The notes below the pieces were generated by a model. That model was not told the origin of the DNA. It made no database searches and saw only the letters and a list, made by a program, of their open reading frames with translations. Shown here in pieces: positions 1 through 11,669 of a stretch of 64,000 nucleotides of DNA. This DNA comes from Polytrichum commune. Lineage: Eukaryota > Streptophyta > Polytrichopsida > Polytrichales > Polytrichaceae. How positions within the stretch are numbered: the stretch's first letter is position 1; the number at the start of each line of letters is the position of its first letter. The DNA lies in the NCBI GenBank assembly GCA_950295325.1, contig OX485804.1, forward strand, positions 51,150,001 to 51,214,000. The letters are read 5' to 3'. The position numbers were made by a program, and so were the translations under genes.

Positions 1-3000
1 ACCAATAATCTATTGTAGTTTCCGTACAAATGAATAAAAAAAGTTATAAATTGTTGTAATGTAATTTTGACCCAATGTAATTTGTATGGGTAAAGAAGAG
101 TGGAAATTAAGGTGGTGTTAATTAGACCAATCTTAATGAATTATTGTGCAAACATGAGGTGTCATGTGACATCCCTCTAGTTTTCACCTAGTTCTTTGCA
201 ACACAAATAATGTGGATTGATAATGAATAACGTGGGCCAAATAATGGTAAACTCTTAGACATTAGAATCATGCAAGTTTGTTTGGAGAGTTGGCTAGGGC
301 ATCTACCATGACAAGGAGGTGGGGGGGTTGATTTCTCTTTACTACTCCAATGTTGGCATATAGGTGTTGACAAGGACCATCCAATAAGTGAGAGTTGGAA
401 GGACCATCTAATTAGGGGGAGTTGCCATATTAAAGCACCTGACATGTATTTGTTCATTATCATGACGGGACACAATATATTATATGCTTCATGGTCAATG
501 GCAAGCCAAAAGGTTTGGTATAGGTTTGGGAGGGGAATTATAACATTAGTCAAAAGAGCCAAAACATTGTCAAATGTGGGCCATTTCATGTCATTTTGAT
601 ACCTTGTTTCTACTTGTGAAGTGACCATGATGATTGCACATTTGACACCAAACTTGCAAACTTGAATCACCTTTGACATAGCTCAAACTAGCCCAAACAT
701 AGTTACAATGCAATCATCTTGCAATCATACTGATATCTATGTTCCACTACACTATTGTAGAGTCAAAATATTGGATTTTTTGCTCCAATAAGAAAAAAAT
801 TGTGAAAATAAATTAAAGCTCGGGGGGGGGGGTAGTCATTGGTTGGAGTAGGAATATACGTGCGAACAAATGATAGGGTATTTTAAAAACATGGGGGCAA
901 AAATTTATAAATGGACTTAAGAGTAATATAGGGTATCAAAAATGGCACTGGACATCTTTAAAGTACTATAGGGTATGGAATAATAGGTAATTTGGAATTA
1001 TAAGTAATACAAGCCATTTTTCTATTAACCCAAAGTAGAAATATACATAATGATAGCATGTGAAAAAAAAAATTGAAAGTATTACCCCCCTATAAAATAG
1101 TGGTTGTTTGCACCTATATCCTTAACTTTTTAACACACTGCCCCCCCCCCCCCCTTTGAGGATTAAAGAAACTACAAATTTAATTATCATGTGCCAAAAT
1201 TCAAGCCATAGCCTAGGAGATAGAGAAAGGAAGTTTTTGAACGACGATGGTCTGATAGAAAGTGTTGTAGCCCTTGAAAACATACAAAGTGAGATGGAAG
1301 AAATGTAAGTGTGTGTGTGTGTGTCTGTATTTCCTTCTTAAGAGAGATGTAAAGACAATCTTCTTTTAACTTTGGCCAAGAGGGAATTTATCTTACAATG
1401 TATTAAGGATCAGGGATTAATCCTCATTTATATCAATTTACCCTTGTTAAGAGGACTATGAGTGTTTTTTGTGATAAAAAATGATTCTTTAGGCAATCGT
1501 CTGCATAAAAGACGTCGTATTAGTTTGTGACACTAGTTGAAAGCAAAGTGATGTTGATTAATCTTTATGATTGAAACTATAGTTTGTATGACACTCAATA
1601 CAAATTTGTAAGTGGCAATCAGTACAAATTTGTAAGTCGCAATCAGTAAGGGAAATTCTTGGTAGCAAATTGATTGCCAAATAAACGAGACCATGTTATC
1701 GAAGAGAACCCATTGAGGATTATAATGGGGGCCATTTATGATTGGATACTACTTTTGGGACAACAGAATTTAGGACTATGTCGCATTGGATCTCGGCGTT
1801 TATTATGATTTACTATTATTTGATCAATAAATTTTAATCAATAAGTAAATAGGTCATAAGACTTCTCAAGAAAGATATTATTCAATATTAAATAATCACC
1901 AATAATAGATAAATCTTTTATGAAATGAGTAGATAGGTCATAGGATTTGTAAAGAGGTCATATGACTTGTTTGGGCCACATCAATAACAATTTCATTATT
2001 GAAGTGTACATCGGAGGTGAATTATTTCCTATTTTCTATACATATATTGTTTTATGTCCAATTCTAATACTAAATGTTCCTTTTTGATGGAGCTATGTAT
2101 TGTCTATTGTTGGCCATGTTTGGTGTCATATGTAAAGCTATACAATTGGTATGCAATACATTTTTAGTTCTATTGGTACATGATTGAACAATAATTGTAA
2201 GGAAAAAAATCGGGATCACTTCAATTAATTTTTGTTGTCCTTTTCATTCCTTGATCCTAAGGTCAACAATTTTGACAACACCCATGGATGTCCGTTAAGG
2301 AATCAAATTGATATCTAAGATCACCTTATTTCTTGTAAATTAACTTTGTCGGTGTAGTCAATATGGAATACTAAATGTAGATATGATCCAAAATATGCTC
2401 CACAATGCAAATCTAAGCACACCAACTATGTAAAGTTATCCAATTTAGTCCTTTAACTGCTAGACATTTAGATGTAATTTTATACCGAGTAAAGATGTTA
2501 ACATTCTACAATGTCCAAACAATTCATTTCACCTTTGTTGACAAGAAACGAATATACAGCAAATAGGTATAGCATTGCGTAATTCCAAATAGTAAGTGAC
2601 ACTGAGTATAGTATTTAGTGTAGTGACGGAACTGGAAATGTGAAGGTGGGCAAGGTTTTGGTCGGGCAGGGGCTTGAGGGGCGGGCTGCCCGATCCCACG
2701 GGACCCGTCCCTGAGGAGGCCCTGGCAACCCCTCCCCTAAATGAGGCCCTCCAGGAGGGTTCACCACCTACTAAGCTTAGGCTGTTGACGAAATTACCTG
2801 CATCAAATCCAACCCAAAATTATAAACCCACGTTGACTGTACTCACTACGTAGTACTTGTCTGTACTCACTAGTAATTGTCGGTATTGCCTAGGAGTAGG
2901 CAGCATGCCAATTTTTGAAGGCATCAATGACATCATCAGCATGCCATATTTGAAAGCTGGACATTTAAGCAGTGGCGGCATACATACATGCCTTCTTATA

Positions 3001-3490
3001 AAACACCTTCAAGGGAATGATGTAATTAAAACCTCATCCAAACCGGGAAGGGATTACTGTGTATGGGATGATTAGGATAATAGGATTGTTTTATTTACAG
3101 TTTTTCCATTTGTTAAAACAAATAGCATTTTTCATTGGTCGAAGACAAATACACCACATGCGTTCATTCATTGATCCCCATTCCTAAACCAAGTTTGACC
3201 CGGCCCATAAGTTGTGTGGCTCTTTCACCATGCAAGAGTTTGGGGTTCGCGAGTTAGTGGCCACTCGAATTCCAAAAGGATAGGGCAATGAAGGTTACTC
3301 TCAAGCACTTGTTCAATGCATAAATCCTAGTGCAGGGAGCGGGAAAGAGAGATGTAATGCCGGAGGAGGAAAAAGGGGCGGAGCCTCCGATACATTGAGA
3401 TTTGTGCCTTGATAGCTTAGATCCAATATGTAGATCTCAGGGACGTGTGAGTTAGGGCATTTGCGATTGGAATATTAGCGTTCGATCTTA
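1..3490. other. Gene-free AT-rich stretch
   Basis: No convincing coding region is seen. It contains homopolymers (poly-C near 1,141), a TG microsatellite at about 1,308-1,323, and a GC-rich patch at 2,640-2,770 resembling the ends of the foldback element at 7,711-8,895 (gggcgg/cccgtcc wording). The short open frames are also present in copy 2 but show no domain. Confidence 0.6.
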
Positions 3491-3642
3491 ATAGTTTAGA
3501 GGAACTTTGAATCAAGGAGCCGTTCTCGTGGAACTAAGTGAAGATCAGAGCTGTAGATCTGAAGACGAAGGATAGAAGATCTGAAATGGAGACATTTGCA
3601 GAGAAGGTGCGATATTGAAATGGACCAAGGTTCGATCCGCTC

Positions 3643-4794
3643 ATGGAGGAGAAAGGGGGGTGGATCTCTGGAGAGGCACCACGACAAGATGTGGAAATGA
3701 TTGAGGCAGTAATGGAAGTGATGGAGGAGGCCAACAAACAAATCTCAAAAGCAGATCTTAACCCATTCAAAATACAAAACGGTGAGATCCTCCCACCAAA
3801 CTTGGGGAGGAGTTTCAATTGGTTTCTTCTTCCTTACTCGAGATGACAGGGATTGCCTTGAATAACGCTCTTATGTTGTCACCCTTCAAAACTAAATGGG
3901 GCACATGTATGTTCCAAAGCTAGGTACCAGAATTCAACCTTGACAATCCAGTAACCTAGCATTCCCAACATGGGTTGCACTTAGAAGGTTACCTTTCGAA
4001 CATCATGGCCAAGCCCTAGTAATAGCTAAAGCCCTTGGCAAGGTTATAGGTATTGATACGGCAAACAAAACTGCACAAGATCCAAGGTTTTGTATTAACC
4101 TTATGGTTAACAAAGGATGTGCAACTAGCATAGATCTAGAATCGGAAGGGGGAATCTCACCACCTCAAAGAGTGTTGGTGGACTATGATAATCAACTCAT
4201 CATATGTAAAGCTTGCCACCGCTAGAAACATAAAGTCAAAGATTGCGTGGAAATCACCAAAAAACCACGGAGAGGAGCTAGGAGGCCACCACAGGTGGAA
4301 AACACACATCAGCAAGTAAGACAGAAAGGAGTTGTGATGGACCAAGATGGCTTTCAACAAGTTCAAAATCAGAGGGGCATCAGAAGAAACATATTTGATG
4401 ATGTGAATGATAAAGCGAGACAACATGCATTGGAGCAGAGAACTATTGCAAGGAAATATACTAATCAAGCACAATATGAAGTTACACTAGTCAAAGATGC
4501 AACCAAGTCCAGGTTGGAAAACCAGCAAGGGAAGGGTAATCCGAGAGAATTGGCAAGATTGCGGAAGCATGGCCAGGGGTCACCATGAACACGGGAAGCG
4601 AAAGCAAGGCCAAAACCAACCAAATGGCGGCAGGTTGCGATACTAATAAGGCAGTTGAAGAGGCTCCCGCAATAAATCTAGATGAGGCGGCTATTGGGCA
4701 ACAAGGAATGGCAGCAACACTAGACCCCTTTACTGTGGTAATACTACAACTCAAAGAAAGTGGGTGTCTAGCCTTAACCATTATGGACATATGA
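3643..4794 (+). pseudogene. DUF4283/zinc-knuckle protein remnant (LINE ORF1-like), copy 1
   Basis: Conceptual translation shows an N-terminal part beginning MEEKGGW, a middle part with FPTWVALRRLPFEHH, and a zinc knuckle of CX2CX4HX4C spacing (C-K-A-C … H-K-V-K-D-C) near 4,212-4,240. A Gln/Lys-rich tail follows. The layout fits plant DUF4283 plus CCHC proteins, often ORF1 of L1-type LINEs or derived genes. A TAG stop sits inside the knuckle in both duplicate copies, and other frameshifts occur between 3,846 and 4,247, so it was dead before the segmental duplication. No reverse transcriptase accompanies it. It could instead be a captured host gene fragment. Confidence 0.6.
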
Positions 4795-4899
4795 TGAAAT
4801 CACACTAAAATTAACTTAGCAATCACATGATGCTCGGGATATGAAAGTTTGACTAGCTTAATAATTTGGAGTTTGTGAGTTGAGTTACATACTGGTGTA

Positions 4900-5375
4900 C
4901 TTAGGGTGAGTTTCCATGTAGGCCACTCACCTGCCAAATTCTAGATAATAGTGGATCTGAGGTGTTCACATATAATTAAGGGCGAGTTTATGTAGGTTGC
5001 TTGCCCACCATTTTCTAGTGTGAATAAGGATAAACCCATCCAAATATAGAGAGAATATGGTGTGATAGGGTTCGTATGTGCCAACTAGCTACTCCCATCT
5101 TCTCAACTTTGGGCCCACATACTAACCTCCTCCTCCAAGTTAAAACCTTCTCCTTCTAAAACCGGTCTTCAAAAACTTCAGTGAGCGGCACTTGTAGGTT
5201 AAAGATTCTTTAGTGGGCACATGGAAGTCTAGTGGCATGTGTCCACAACCCTCCATGTTCTAGCGGACCACCAAAATGTTAGATGATGGCTCACGCTTAA
5301 GTACATGCGAACACCTCCGACCATTATTTTCTAGAATCTAGTGGGCAAGCGACCTACATGGAAACCCACCCTAAG
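4900..5375. mobile_element. MITE-like element with about 45-bp inverted ends
   Basis: The left end reads CTTAGGGTGAGTTTCCATGT and the right end, reverse complemented, reads CTTAGGGTGGGTTTCCATGT. Similarity continues through the following CTAG. An inner inverted pair (about 5,190-5,250 against 5,430-5,490, around AAAGATTCTTTAGTGGGC) overlaps the right end, so nesting is likely. No convincing target duplication is seen. A copy lies in the second duplicate at about 54,598-55,077. Confidence 0.5.
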
Positions 5376-7632
5376 CACCACCCACCTACCAACCACATTT
5401 TGGCGGTCTGCTAGAATGTGGAGGACCATAGAAACGGGCCGCTAGACTTCCATGCGCCCATTAAAGAATCTTCTACCTACAAGTGCATGTCATCAAACAT
5501 TATGAGAAAACGTTGTTTTTTAAAATGTCAAAGAAAACGGCTCTTGGCGTTCACTTTGACAGGCAAGTACTTTTTTGGAACGTCACCTAAAATGCTTTAT
5601 GAGGGATGGGCAAAAAATGGTCAACAAACAAAGAAAACATGGTCAATTTGAGCTTGTTTTTATCTAAAGTCACAGAAAACAAGGTCTTTCATAATCCCCA
5701 TAGACGAACACATGGAGGATAGGTAGGCTCCACGCAAGCAACTTATGAGTGGGCAATGCCACGACATCCACTTCTACATGCGTTCCCTTGTTGACGTGGG
5801 GTGTCCCTTGGACCCAAGATAGAAATGATGTGGAATGTGAAATGAGTGACGTGCAATTCATTTTTGTTGATGTGGACATTGCATTCCCTGTGGCTAGTTT
5901 GGCAAATGTCCAATGGGAGAGGGGAATGTCATGTGGGACATCATATTGGACGTGAACATTGAATCTCGTGAATTTGCAGTTTGATGCGTTGTTTTGGCAA
6001 ATGTCCCATGCAAAGGGAGAATATTCTTTGTGGCATCATATTGGACATAAAAAAATTTGACGTTGTGGGGTGGACACAACATAGTGGGTCTGACGAGACG
6101 TTTTGGTTGACAACATCCCACTAATAAGGATGTCCTTATTCACATGGATTGATGTTGGTGTGGATGTATGCATGAACATATCGGAGACACTATTGACGTT
6201 GAGTTGGATGGCTATTACAATGACTACTTGTGAATGAGGTGTTTTCTTGGGCGTCTACATGACTCAACTTGGACGTCACGCATTCCACATGGCCATGGGC
6301 ATAGATGTAAAGAACAAGAGGAGTAGATATTGTAGGCCATACGTATGCAGATCATAAAATGGAATGTCTTCATTTCTACGACATGTTGCAACCAAAAGGC
6401 TGCATTTGTGGACAAGACGTTGGTGCCCGTCGGTAAGCACGGGTAGATCACTTAGTGCATTTTAAAAACGACGTGCGGCATAATATAGAGAGGATTAAAA
6501 TCATTTGATAGAAAATTTATAAAGGAATTCCAAATAATGAAGGGGCCATTAAATGTAGACAATCCCATTATAAGTAAGTTAGATGGACATAAAACGTGGG
6601 CCATTATTTTTTTGTAAAATTAATATAGGGGCTGAAGATAAGGATCCTAGAAGGTATGTTTAGTATGGTATGTAAATGGGTTTAGGACTCACGGGGATGG
6701 ATGACAATTGGGATTTCCATCTGTCCAAAAATGTATGAAAAGGGAATGCGCTGTAACATTGCGGACTCCACCCTAAATTGTAAATTCTAAACCCGTTGTA
6801 CTATGCTCTGTGGTTTTGGTCACTTGCATTGCAATGACCGCTATGGTATTCGTGTTGGCATCTCCTATGTGTTTTCATCATAACAGTGTTTGCAATGATA
6901 TTACTTTGTTATGGTCTCCTATGTGTTTTATTCATAACTATGTTTGCAATGGTATTATTGTTTGCACCCTTCTTTGTTTCCATGCTTTCGCTAAACATTG
7001 GTTAATTACGTTAGGAAGTAGATTAGCTTTTATTACTTAAAAGGAATATAGAGTACAAAAAATTGCAGTGACTTGGACAATATAAGTAATGGAAGGGTGC
7101 AAACAAATGGGCCATTTTTGAAATTTAAGTAATTATAGGGAGGCTTTAATTCAACCCTTGAAGGTAAATAGCCCCAAAACAAAAAAACCCCCAGCCGCAC
7201 GTGGTGCACAAAAATGCCTTAGAGTGATCTACCCGTGTCGGTGAGTTGTCTACGACAAAGGAAAAAATAATGTTCTTTACCAATCATTAGTCATCCCACA
7301 ATTAACACAACATCCATCCTTGCAACGTCACTCTCTAGAACGGCATGTGTGGTCCTGGACGGGGATGTAGAGAATGATGGACCACTCCAACTTCGACTGC
7401 AACTAAGGAGTAAAATTGGTTGAAGACTCAAAAAAACCAACGTTAGTCTAGAATTTCGTCCTTGATAATCGGAGAATTAGTTAGTAGGTAGACCCATATT
7501 TGAGAAAATGAGAGTAGCTAGTGAGGACATAAAAACCCTACCCACCAAATTCCCTCTACATTTGGGCTGGTTTGTCCTTATCCACACCAAAATTTGGTGG
7601 GCGAGCGGTGTACATGGAAACTCACCCTTGCA
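4979..7632. repeat. Long inverted-repeat pair, about 150-170-bp arms
   Basis: About 4,979-5,130 matches the reverse complement of about 7,455-7,632. Shared words include GATAAGGA, CTTGCCCACC/CTCGCCCACC and CTAGCTACTC. In copy 2 the pair is about 54,680-54,830 and 56,380-56,525. It is probably the long terminal inverted repeats of an old DNA transposon. The MULE-like insertion at 6,438 is nested inside it in copy 1 only. Confidence 0.45.
6438..7236. mobile_element. Non-autonomous Mutator-like element (MULE-MITE), 799 bp
   Basis: The termini are inverted: left CACGGGTAGATCACT, right reverse complement ACGGGTAGATCACTC, with similarity continuing to ACGTGCGGC (about 40 bp). It is flanked by a 9-bp duplication, GTCGGTAAG (6,429-6,437) and GTCGGTGAG (7,237-7,245). 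Copy 2 of the segmental duplication has a single intact GTCGGTGAG at 56,131, which proves insertion after duplication. There is no transposase ORF. A 9-bp duplication with long inverted ends is characteristic of MULEs. A shorter, inverted relative is at 24,003-24,550. Confidence 0.85.
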
Positions 7633-7710
7633 TTCAACTGCCTGACTCACCCTAGAGTTTTAAGTTAGCCCTTGGATTCGTTCAACCTGTCTGCATGGCC
7701 TCACTCCAAC

Positions 7711-8895
7711 GGTAGACATTAACACCCCCCTATAAACTTTGGGGGGTGTCAGATCCGGGTGGGGGCAGCCCTCCCGGGAATTTTTTTAACCCGACCGAAA
7801 ACTGCTGCCCGCTCCGCCCAACTTTGAAAAAACATTGCCCTTGCATTCTTGAAGGCCGCTTGACTACAAATCCCATATTGAGTGCACTTCACCTTCAAGG
7901 TTTAAAATCCAATATATAGGTTCACTTCCATTGAATAAATAAGCAATTGATTGGGATTTCATTATCAAAGTGAAACCGTCAATAAAGCATGTAATTGATT
8001 TGGAAGTCAAAAATATTACAAAACTCTCACTACCACTGAGGTTATAATTTTTGTGACGTACAATTTGAATTTTTCTTTGTCATTCTAAAATGATACTTGC
8101 ATTAGTGTGCTGATGTAGTATGTATATTTTATAATATTTTAGGTAATGTTGTTTACTTTCACATGTATTCATACGCATTCAAACAAATTAAGTGTGATTG
8201 AATGTAATAAAGTCTAATTAATCCCAAATAAATCAGAAAGTATGTTTACCAAGTTGAGTAAACATAATTAATCATGAAATGCACTGTAATCAATTAATTT
8301 ATGGAATTAATTCCAATGAATTAATTCTAATAATTTGTTTTTGGAATGAATTATCATGAATTGATTATAATAATTAAATTATGGAATTAGTTCCGGTAAA
8401 TTAATTATAGTCTTTATTAATTATTGAATGCATATGAATACATGTGAAAGTAGACAACATTACCTAAAATATTATAAAATATACATACTAAATCAGCATA
8501 CTAATGCAAGCGTCATTTTAGAATGACAAAGACAAATTTAAATTGTAAGTCACAAAAATTACAACCTTAGTGGTAGTGAAGGTTTTGTAATATTTTTGAC
8601 TTCCAAGTCAATTACTTATTTTATTGACAATTTCACTTTGATAATGAATCTCAGTCAACTGTTTATTTATTCAATGAAAGTGAACATATACATTGGATTT
8701 TGAAAATTGAAGGTGAAGGGCACTCAATATGGGATTTGTAGTCAAGCGGGCTTCAAAAATGCAACGACAATGTTTGTTTCGAAGTTGGACGGGGCGGGCA
8801 ACAATTTTCGGTCGGGTTCAAAAATTTCCCGGGAGGACTGGCCCCGCCCGGATCTGACACCCCCCAAAGTTCATAGGGGGTGTTTAATGTCTGCA
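7711..8895. mobile_element. Foldback element with about 470-bp inverted arms and 9-bp target duplication
   Basis: The left arm (7,711 to about 8,182) and right arm (about 8,423-8,895) are close reverse complements: GGTAGACATTAACACC against TGCAGACATTAAACACC at the tips, followed by a GC-rich block. The roughly 240-bp centre is very AT-rich. It is flanked by CACTCCAAC (7,702-7,710) and CACTCGAAC (8,896-8,904). The length of the duplication suggests a Mutator-like foldback element. It is present in both segmental copies, so it predates the duplication. It has no coding capacity. Confidence 0.8.
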
Positions 8896-8925
8896 CACTC
8901 GAACTTTGTCAACTACAATTTATTA

Positions 8926-9473
8926 GGGCCAAGTTCCATGTGCCGGTCCGGGTCCATTTTTTTCAAAATAAATGGGTGGGCCGGTGAAAAGAGGGTGGTG
9001 CCATGTGCCCATCCTTCTCACCCAAGGACCGGTACCCCCCATGGATGGGTGTCCCACATTTTGTGTTGTGCAAGAACGGGTGCCAAAGGACCGGCAGTCC
9101 TAACGGTCACAAGAAGGACATGTGCCGGTTAGAAAGCTCTGGTGACCGGATCGGCCGGTCACCTATCGTACACCCTTGGATACTAAAGGCCACTTTGTTC
9201 TTCTAGTCCCTTCTTTTGAGGAGTACTCCTAGGGAACGTGTATTTTAAGATGTTTTTAGAATCTAGAGAACCTTCATTGCCGGTGACCTTCATAAAGTGT
9301 CATGTCTTATCACTCACCAAATTTAGTTAGAAAGTAGGAAATCGAAAAAAACCGGCACCCCACATAGAAGTACCCCTCCATAAAATGGATGATGTCACCC
9401 ATTTTTTGGATGATGTCACCCGTTTCTCACCCATCCAAAAAACGGACCGGGACCGGCACATGGAACTTGGCCC
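8926..9473. mobile_element. Tourist/PIF-like MITE, TTA target duplication
   Basis: Inverted ends GGGCCAAGTTCCATGTGCCG (left) and its complement at the right are flanked by TTA (8,923-8,925 and 9,474-9,476). The 548-bp length and 3-bp TTA duplication fit PIF/Harbinger-type MITEs. The interior repeats the ACCGG motif many times. It lies 30 bp to the right of the foldback element. Confidence 0.7.
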
Positions 9474-9479
9474 TTATTA

Positions 9480-11290
9480 GTGGGTGCAAACAGTAGACCT
9501 GCCCAAATGTACAGGTTCCCAAAACCTAAACAATGTTTGGCGTTGGCTGTCTTGGCCTTCTGTCTAAAAAAAAAACAAAAAAAAACAAAAACCATGTAAC
9601 ATTCTAATCAGGGTCATGGCAGGCGTGAGCACTATTAGAACGGCGGCCAGGGCTAGATGCTCTCCTCTTTGAGCTTGGGCCCAAAATAAGCCATGGCCTT
9701 AAAGAGGCAGGATACGCTTCTACATAAATTATTGGAAACTGGGTCCTTATAGCTTTGAAATATTTGGAAATATGGTAGCACCAAGGTATCCTGCCCTATT
9801 ATAGAGAACTACTGTATGCCGCCCTATTGTATTTAGTATCACTTACTCTTTGGAATTACGCAATGCTGTAACAATTTACTGTATATATCATGTTTGGACG
9901 TAACATGAATTAGTTATGAGATTTTGAAGTGTTATGTTAGGTTAATGTATGATGGACATAGTGACACCTCATATTAGATTTCAAGTATGCTCATTCATAG
10001 AGAATAACGGTTGCCATCGTTGTTCATGAGTCTTGGAACCAACACCTAGTGAGCCAATGACACAATAACTTGATTCTAAACACCCTCATCATCATGTGTC
10101 TTGAATCCGACACTCTAGCAACCAATAGGACAGAATAGGAAGAAATTTATCTTGTTCTTGAAATCATGCTTACCTTGTCATGTTTAGAGAGATTATGTTC
10201 TTGTGTTTGGTGCACTAAAATGGTCCTATTAGTGTGGGTGGAAAATTAGCTTGGAAATAATTAATGTGTTCCACAATTATTTCATAGTCAAGATGAAATT
10301 AACGTGAGTCTAAGACATTTGGGCCCTCCAATAAGTCTTCATGAAGACTTATGACCAACATATTGAATATAAATTATAGGACAAAAGTAGCATAAAATAA
10401 AATAATCATGCACATTAACTTTGTACTAGAATATAGCGTGGGTTGAAAATGAATGTGACCCACATTAATTCTTATTACGAGAATCACTATGGCTCTCAAT
10501 AATGTGACTATTTAGTGCACTTTCCTCCTCCCATGTAAGTACCTCTAGTGTCCCGGGAGATTTTTGAACACAATCGACTGAGATCCTAGTGTTTTCAAGT
10601 CCAACCATTTACATGTTGACATCTTTTGGCTTTTCTTTATGAATTTAGGTATGTCTCTAAATTCCTCTAAAATGATAATTTAGTAATTTTCTTGAACTCT
10701 TGATTTTCAGCTAATTGATTCTCAAACTCAACCGGTTACTCCCTAAGTAGCAGTTGGTTCTCCCCATTCATTGAGGGCCACTTCACACACGAGATTGCGA
10801 GCCCATGACCATTACACTTCAAGCACTCTCTGTGGTGGAACAAACGGAGCTGGTCCAAGTCCTTTCTTCACACTACGCTTGAGGGACCAACGGAGCATGG
10901 GAATGCAAGATGAATGTAAAGTCTACATGGATTCCTACATGGCATCAAAATGGATCATGTTTCATGGTCACTTGGATTATTTTCAAAAACCACCTCTTGA
11001 AGGTAGGCCTAACACATAACCGGGAGACCATGGCACTCCGAATGCTCACAACCATTGATTTATTCTATTCTATCATGTGTGAGGACCCACGTGAATAGAA
11101 ATAGCATTTGGTTGAGGGTCCCGTCACATATGATTTCACACTACACTTTAGGATCCGTGAGCACACTACATGATTTTGAAGGTGTATTAGGACAACCTTT
11201 GAACACTTTCTTTTGGGCTCTGACAATTTCATGGTCACGGCTCTTGGCTTGTGTGTGAAGTGGTCCCGAATGCTTCTAAATTTCCTTCAT
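9480..11290. other. Gene-free stretch of copy 1
   Basis: No supported gene is seen; the equivalent part of copy 2 is about 58,400-60,440. A poly-A/CAAAA run lies near 9,568-9,590. A 233-bp segment found only in copy 2 (58,821-59,053) is missing at 9,891. A segment near 10,560-10,790 resembles 38,290-38,850 upstream of the minus-strand two-exon gene. Confidence 0.5.
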
Positions 11291-11304
11291 GGGATGGGCT
11301 CCAC

Positions 11305-11570
11305 TGAACTCCAACGCCTCCCCTCCCTCATTGGTTCAGCACATTGGAAACTTTGAGAACCTTAGGATCCTATATTTTGGAATTTGACAGTCCCTCGAGC
11401 TCGACGGAAAAGGCATTCCCTCGGTAATAGGACAGCATTACCTTACCTTACTTAAAGAGGTCTGCGTTTCTTGTGCCGAAGAGTCTCAAGATCCGCTCGT
11501 CATTTCCAGCCCCAAGCGAGAGAAATTGCTCACCTTGGTCCTTGTCGTGGAATCGCAGGGATTGGTTTGA
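11305..11570 (+). pseudogene. Leucine-rich-repeat remnant, copy 1
   Basis: Broken frames give LRR-like phrases in order: ELQRLPSLIG, ENLRILYF, IPSVIGQ and LLTLVL. These are typical of the LRR region of plant NLR or LRR proteins. Stops and frame changes separate them. It lies just upstream of exon 1 of the two-exon family, so the family members may have arisen next to, or been fused to, an LRR gene. Part of the segment also recurs upstream of the 63.5-kb member. Confidence 0.45.
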
Positions 11571-11669
11571 TCTTCACCGACGTGAGGATTCCAAGTGCGG
11601 ATCACCTGTGGACTGAGTTCATTCTTGGAGGTTGCAGCAACTGATCAGATACGGATAATTCCAAGCAAA

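Larger units (their letters stand above)
2487..9900. repeat. Inverted-repeat pair bracketing 7.4 kb (possible composite element)
   Basis: About 2,487-2,640 is similar, in reverse complement, to about 9,785-9,890. Shared wording includes GCATTGCGTAATTCCAAA and AGTAAGTGA. In copy 2 the right arm is longer (58,740-58,900) and its extra part matches the rest of the left arm, including TGTCCAAACAA. The arms are diverged. Between them lie the dead zinc-knuckle ORF and several MITEs. It may be an old large transposon, but no target duplication was identified. Confidence 0.4.

Noticed and set aside
188-679. 163-codon open frame on the minus strand, conserved in copy 2 (49,906-50,397)
   Set aside because: Conservation is explained by the segmental duplication. 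The protein has no domain, its composition is atypical, and its purine/pyrimidine runs look non-coding.
4900-5375. A target-site duplication for the 4,900-5,375 MITE
   Set aside because: Flanking bases could not be matched convincingly, and copy 2 carries the element too, so there is no empty site for comparison.
8707-9206. Open frames running from the foldback element into the MITE
   Set aside because: They span the boundary of two transposable elements and are not conserved in length in copy 2.
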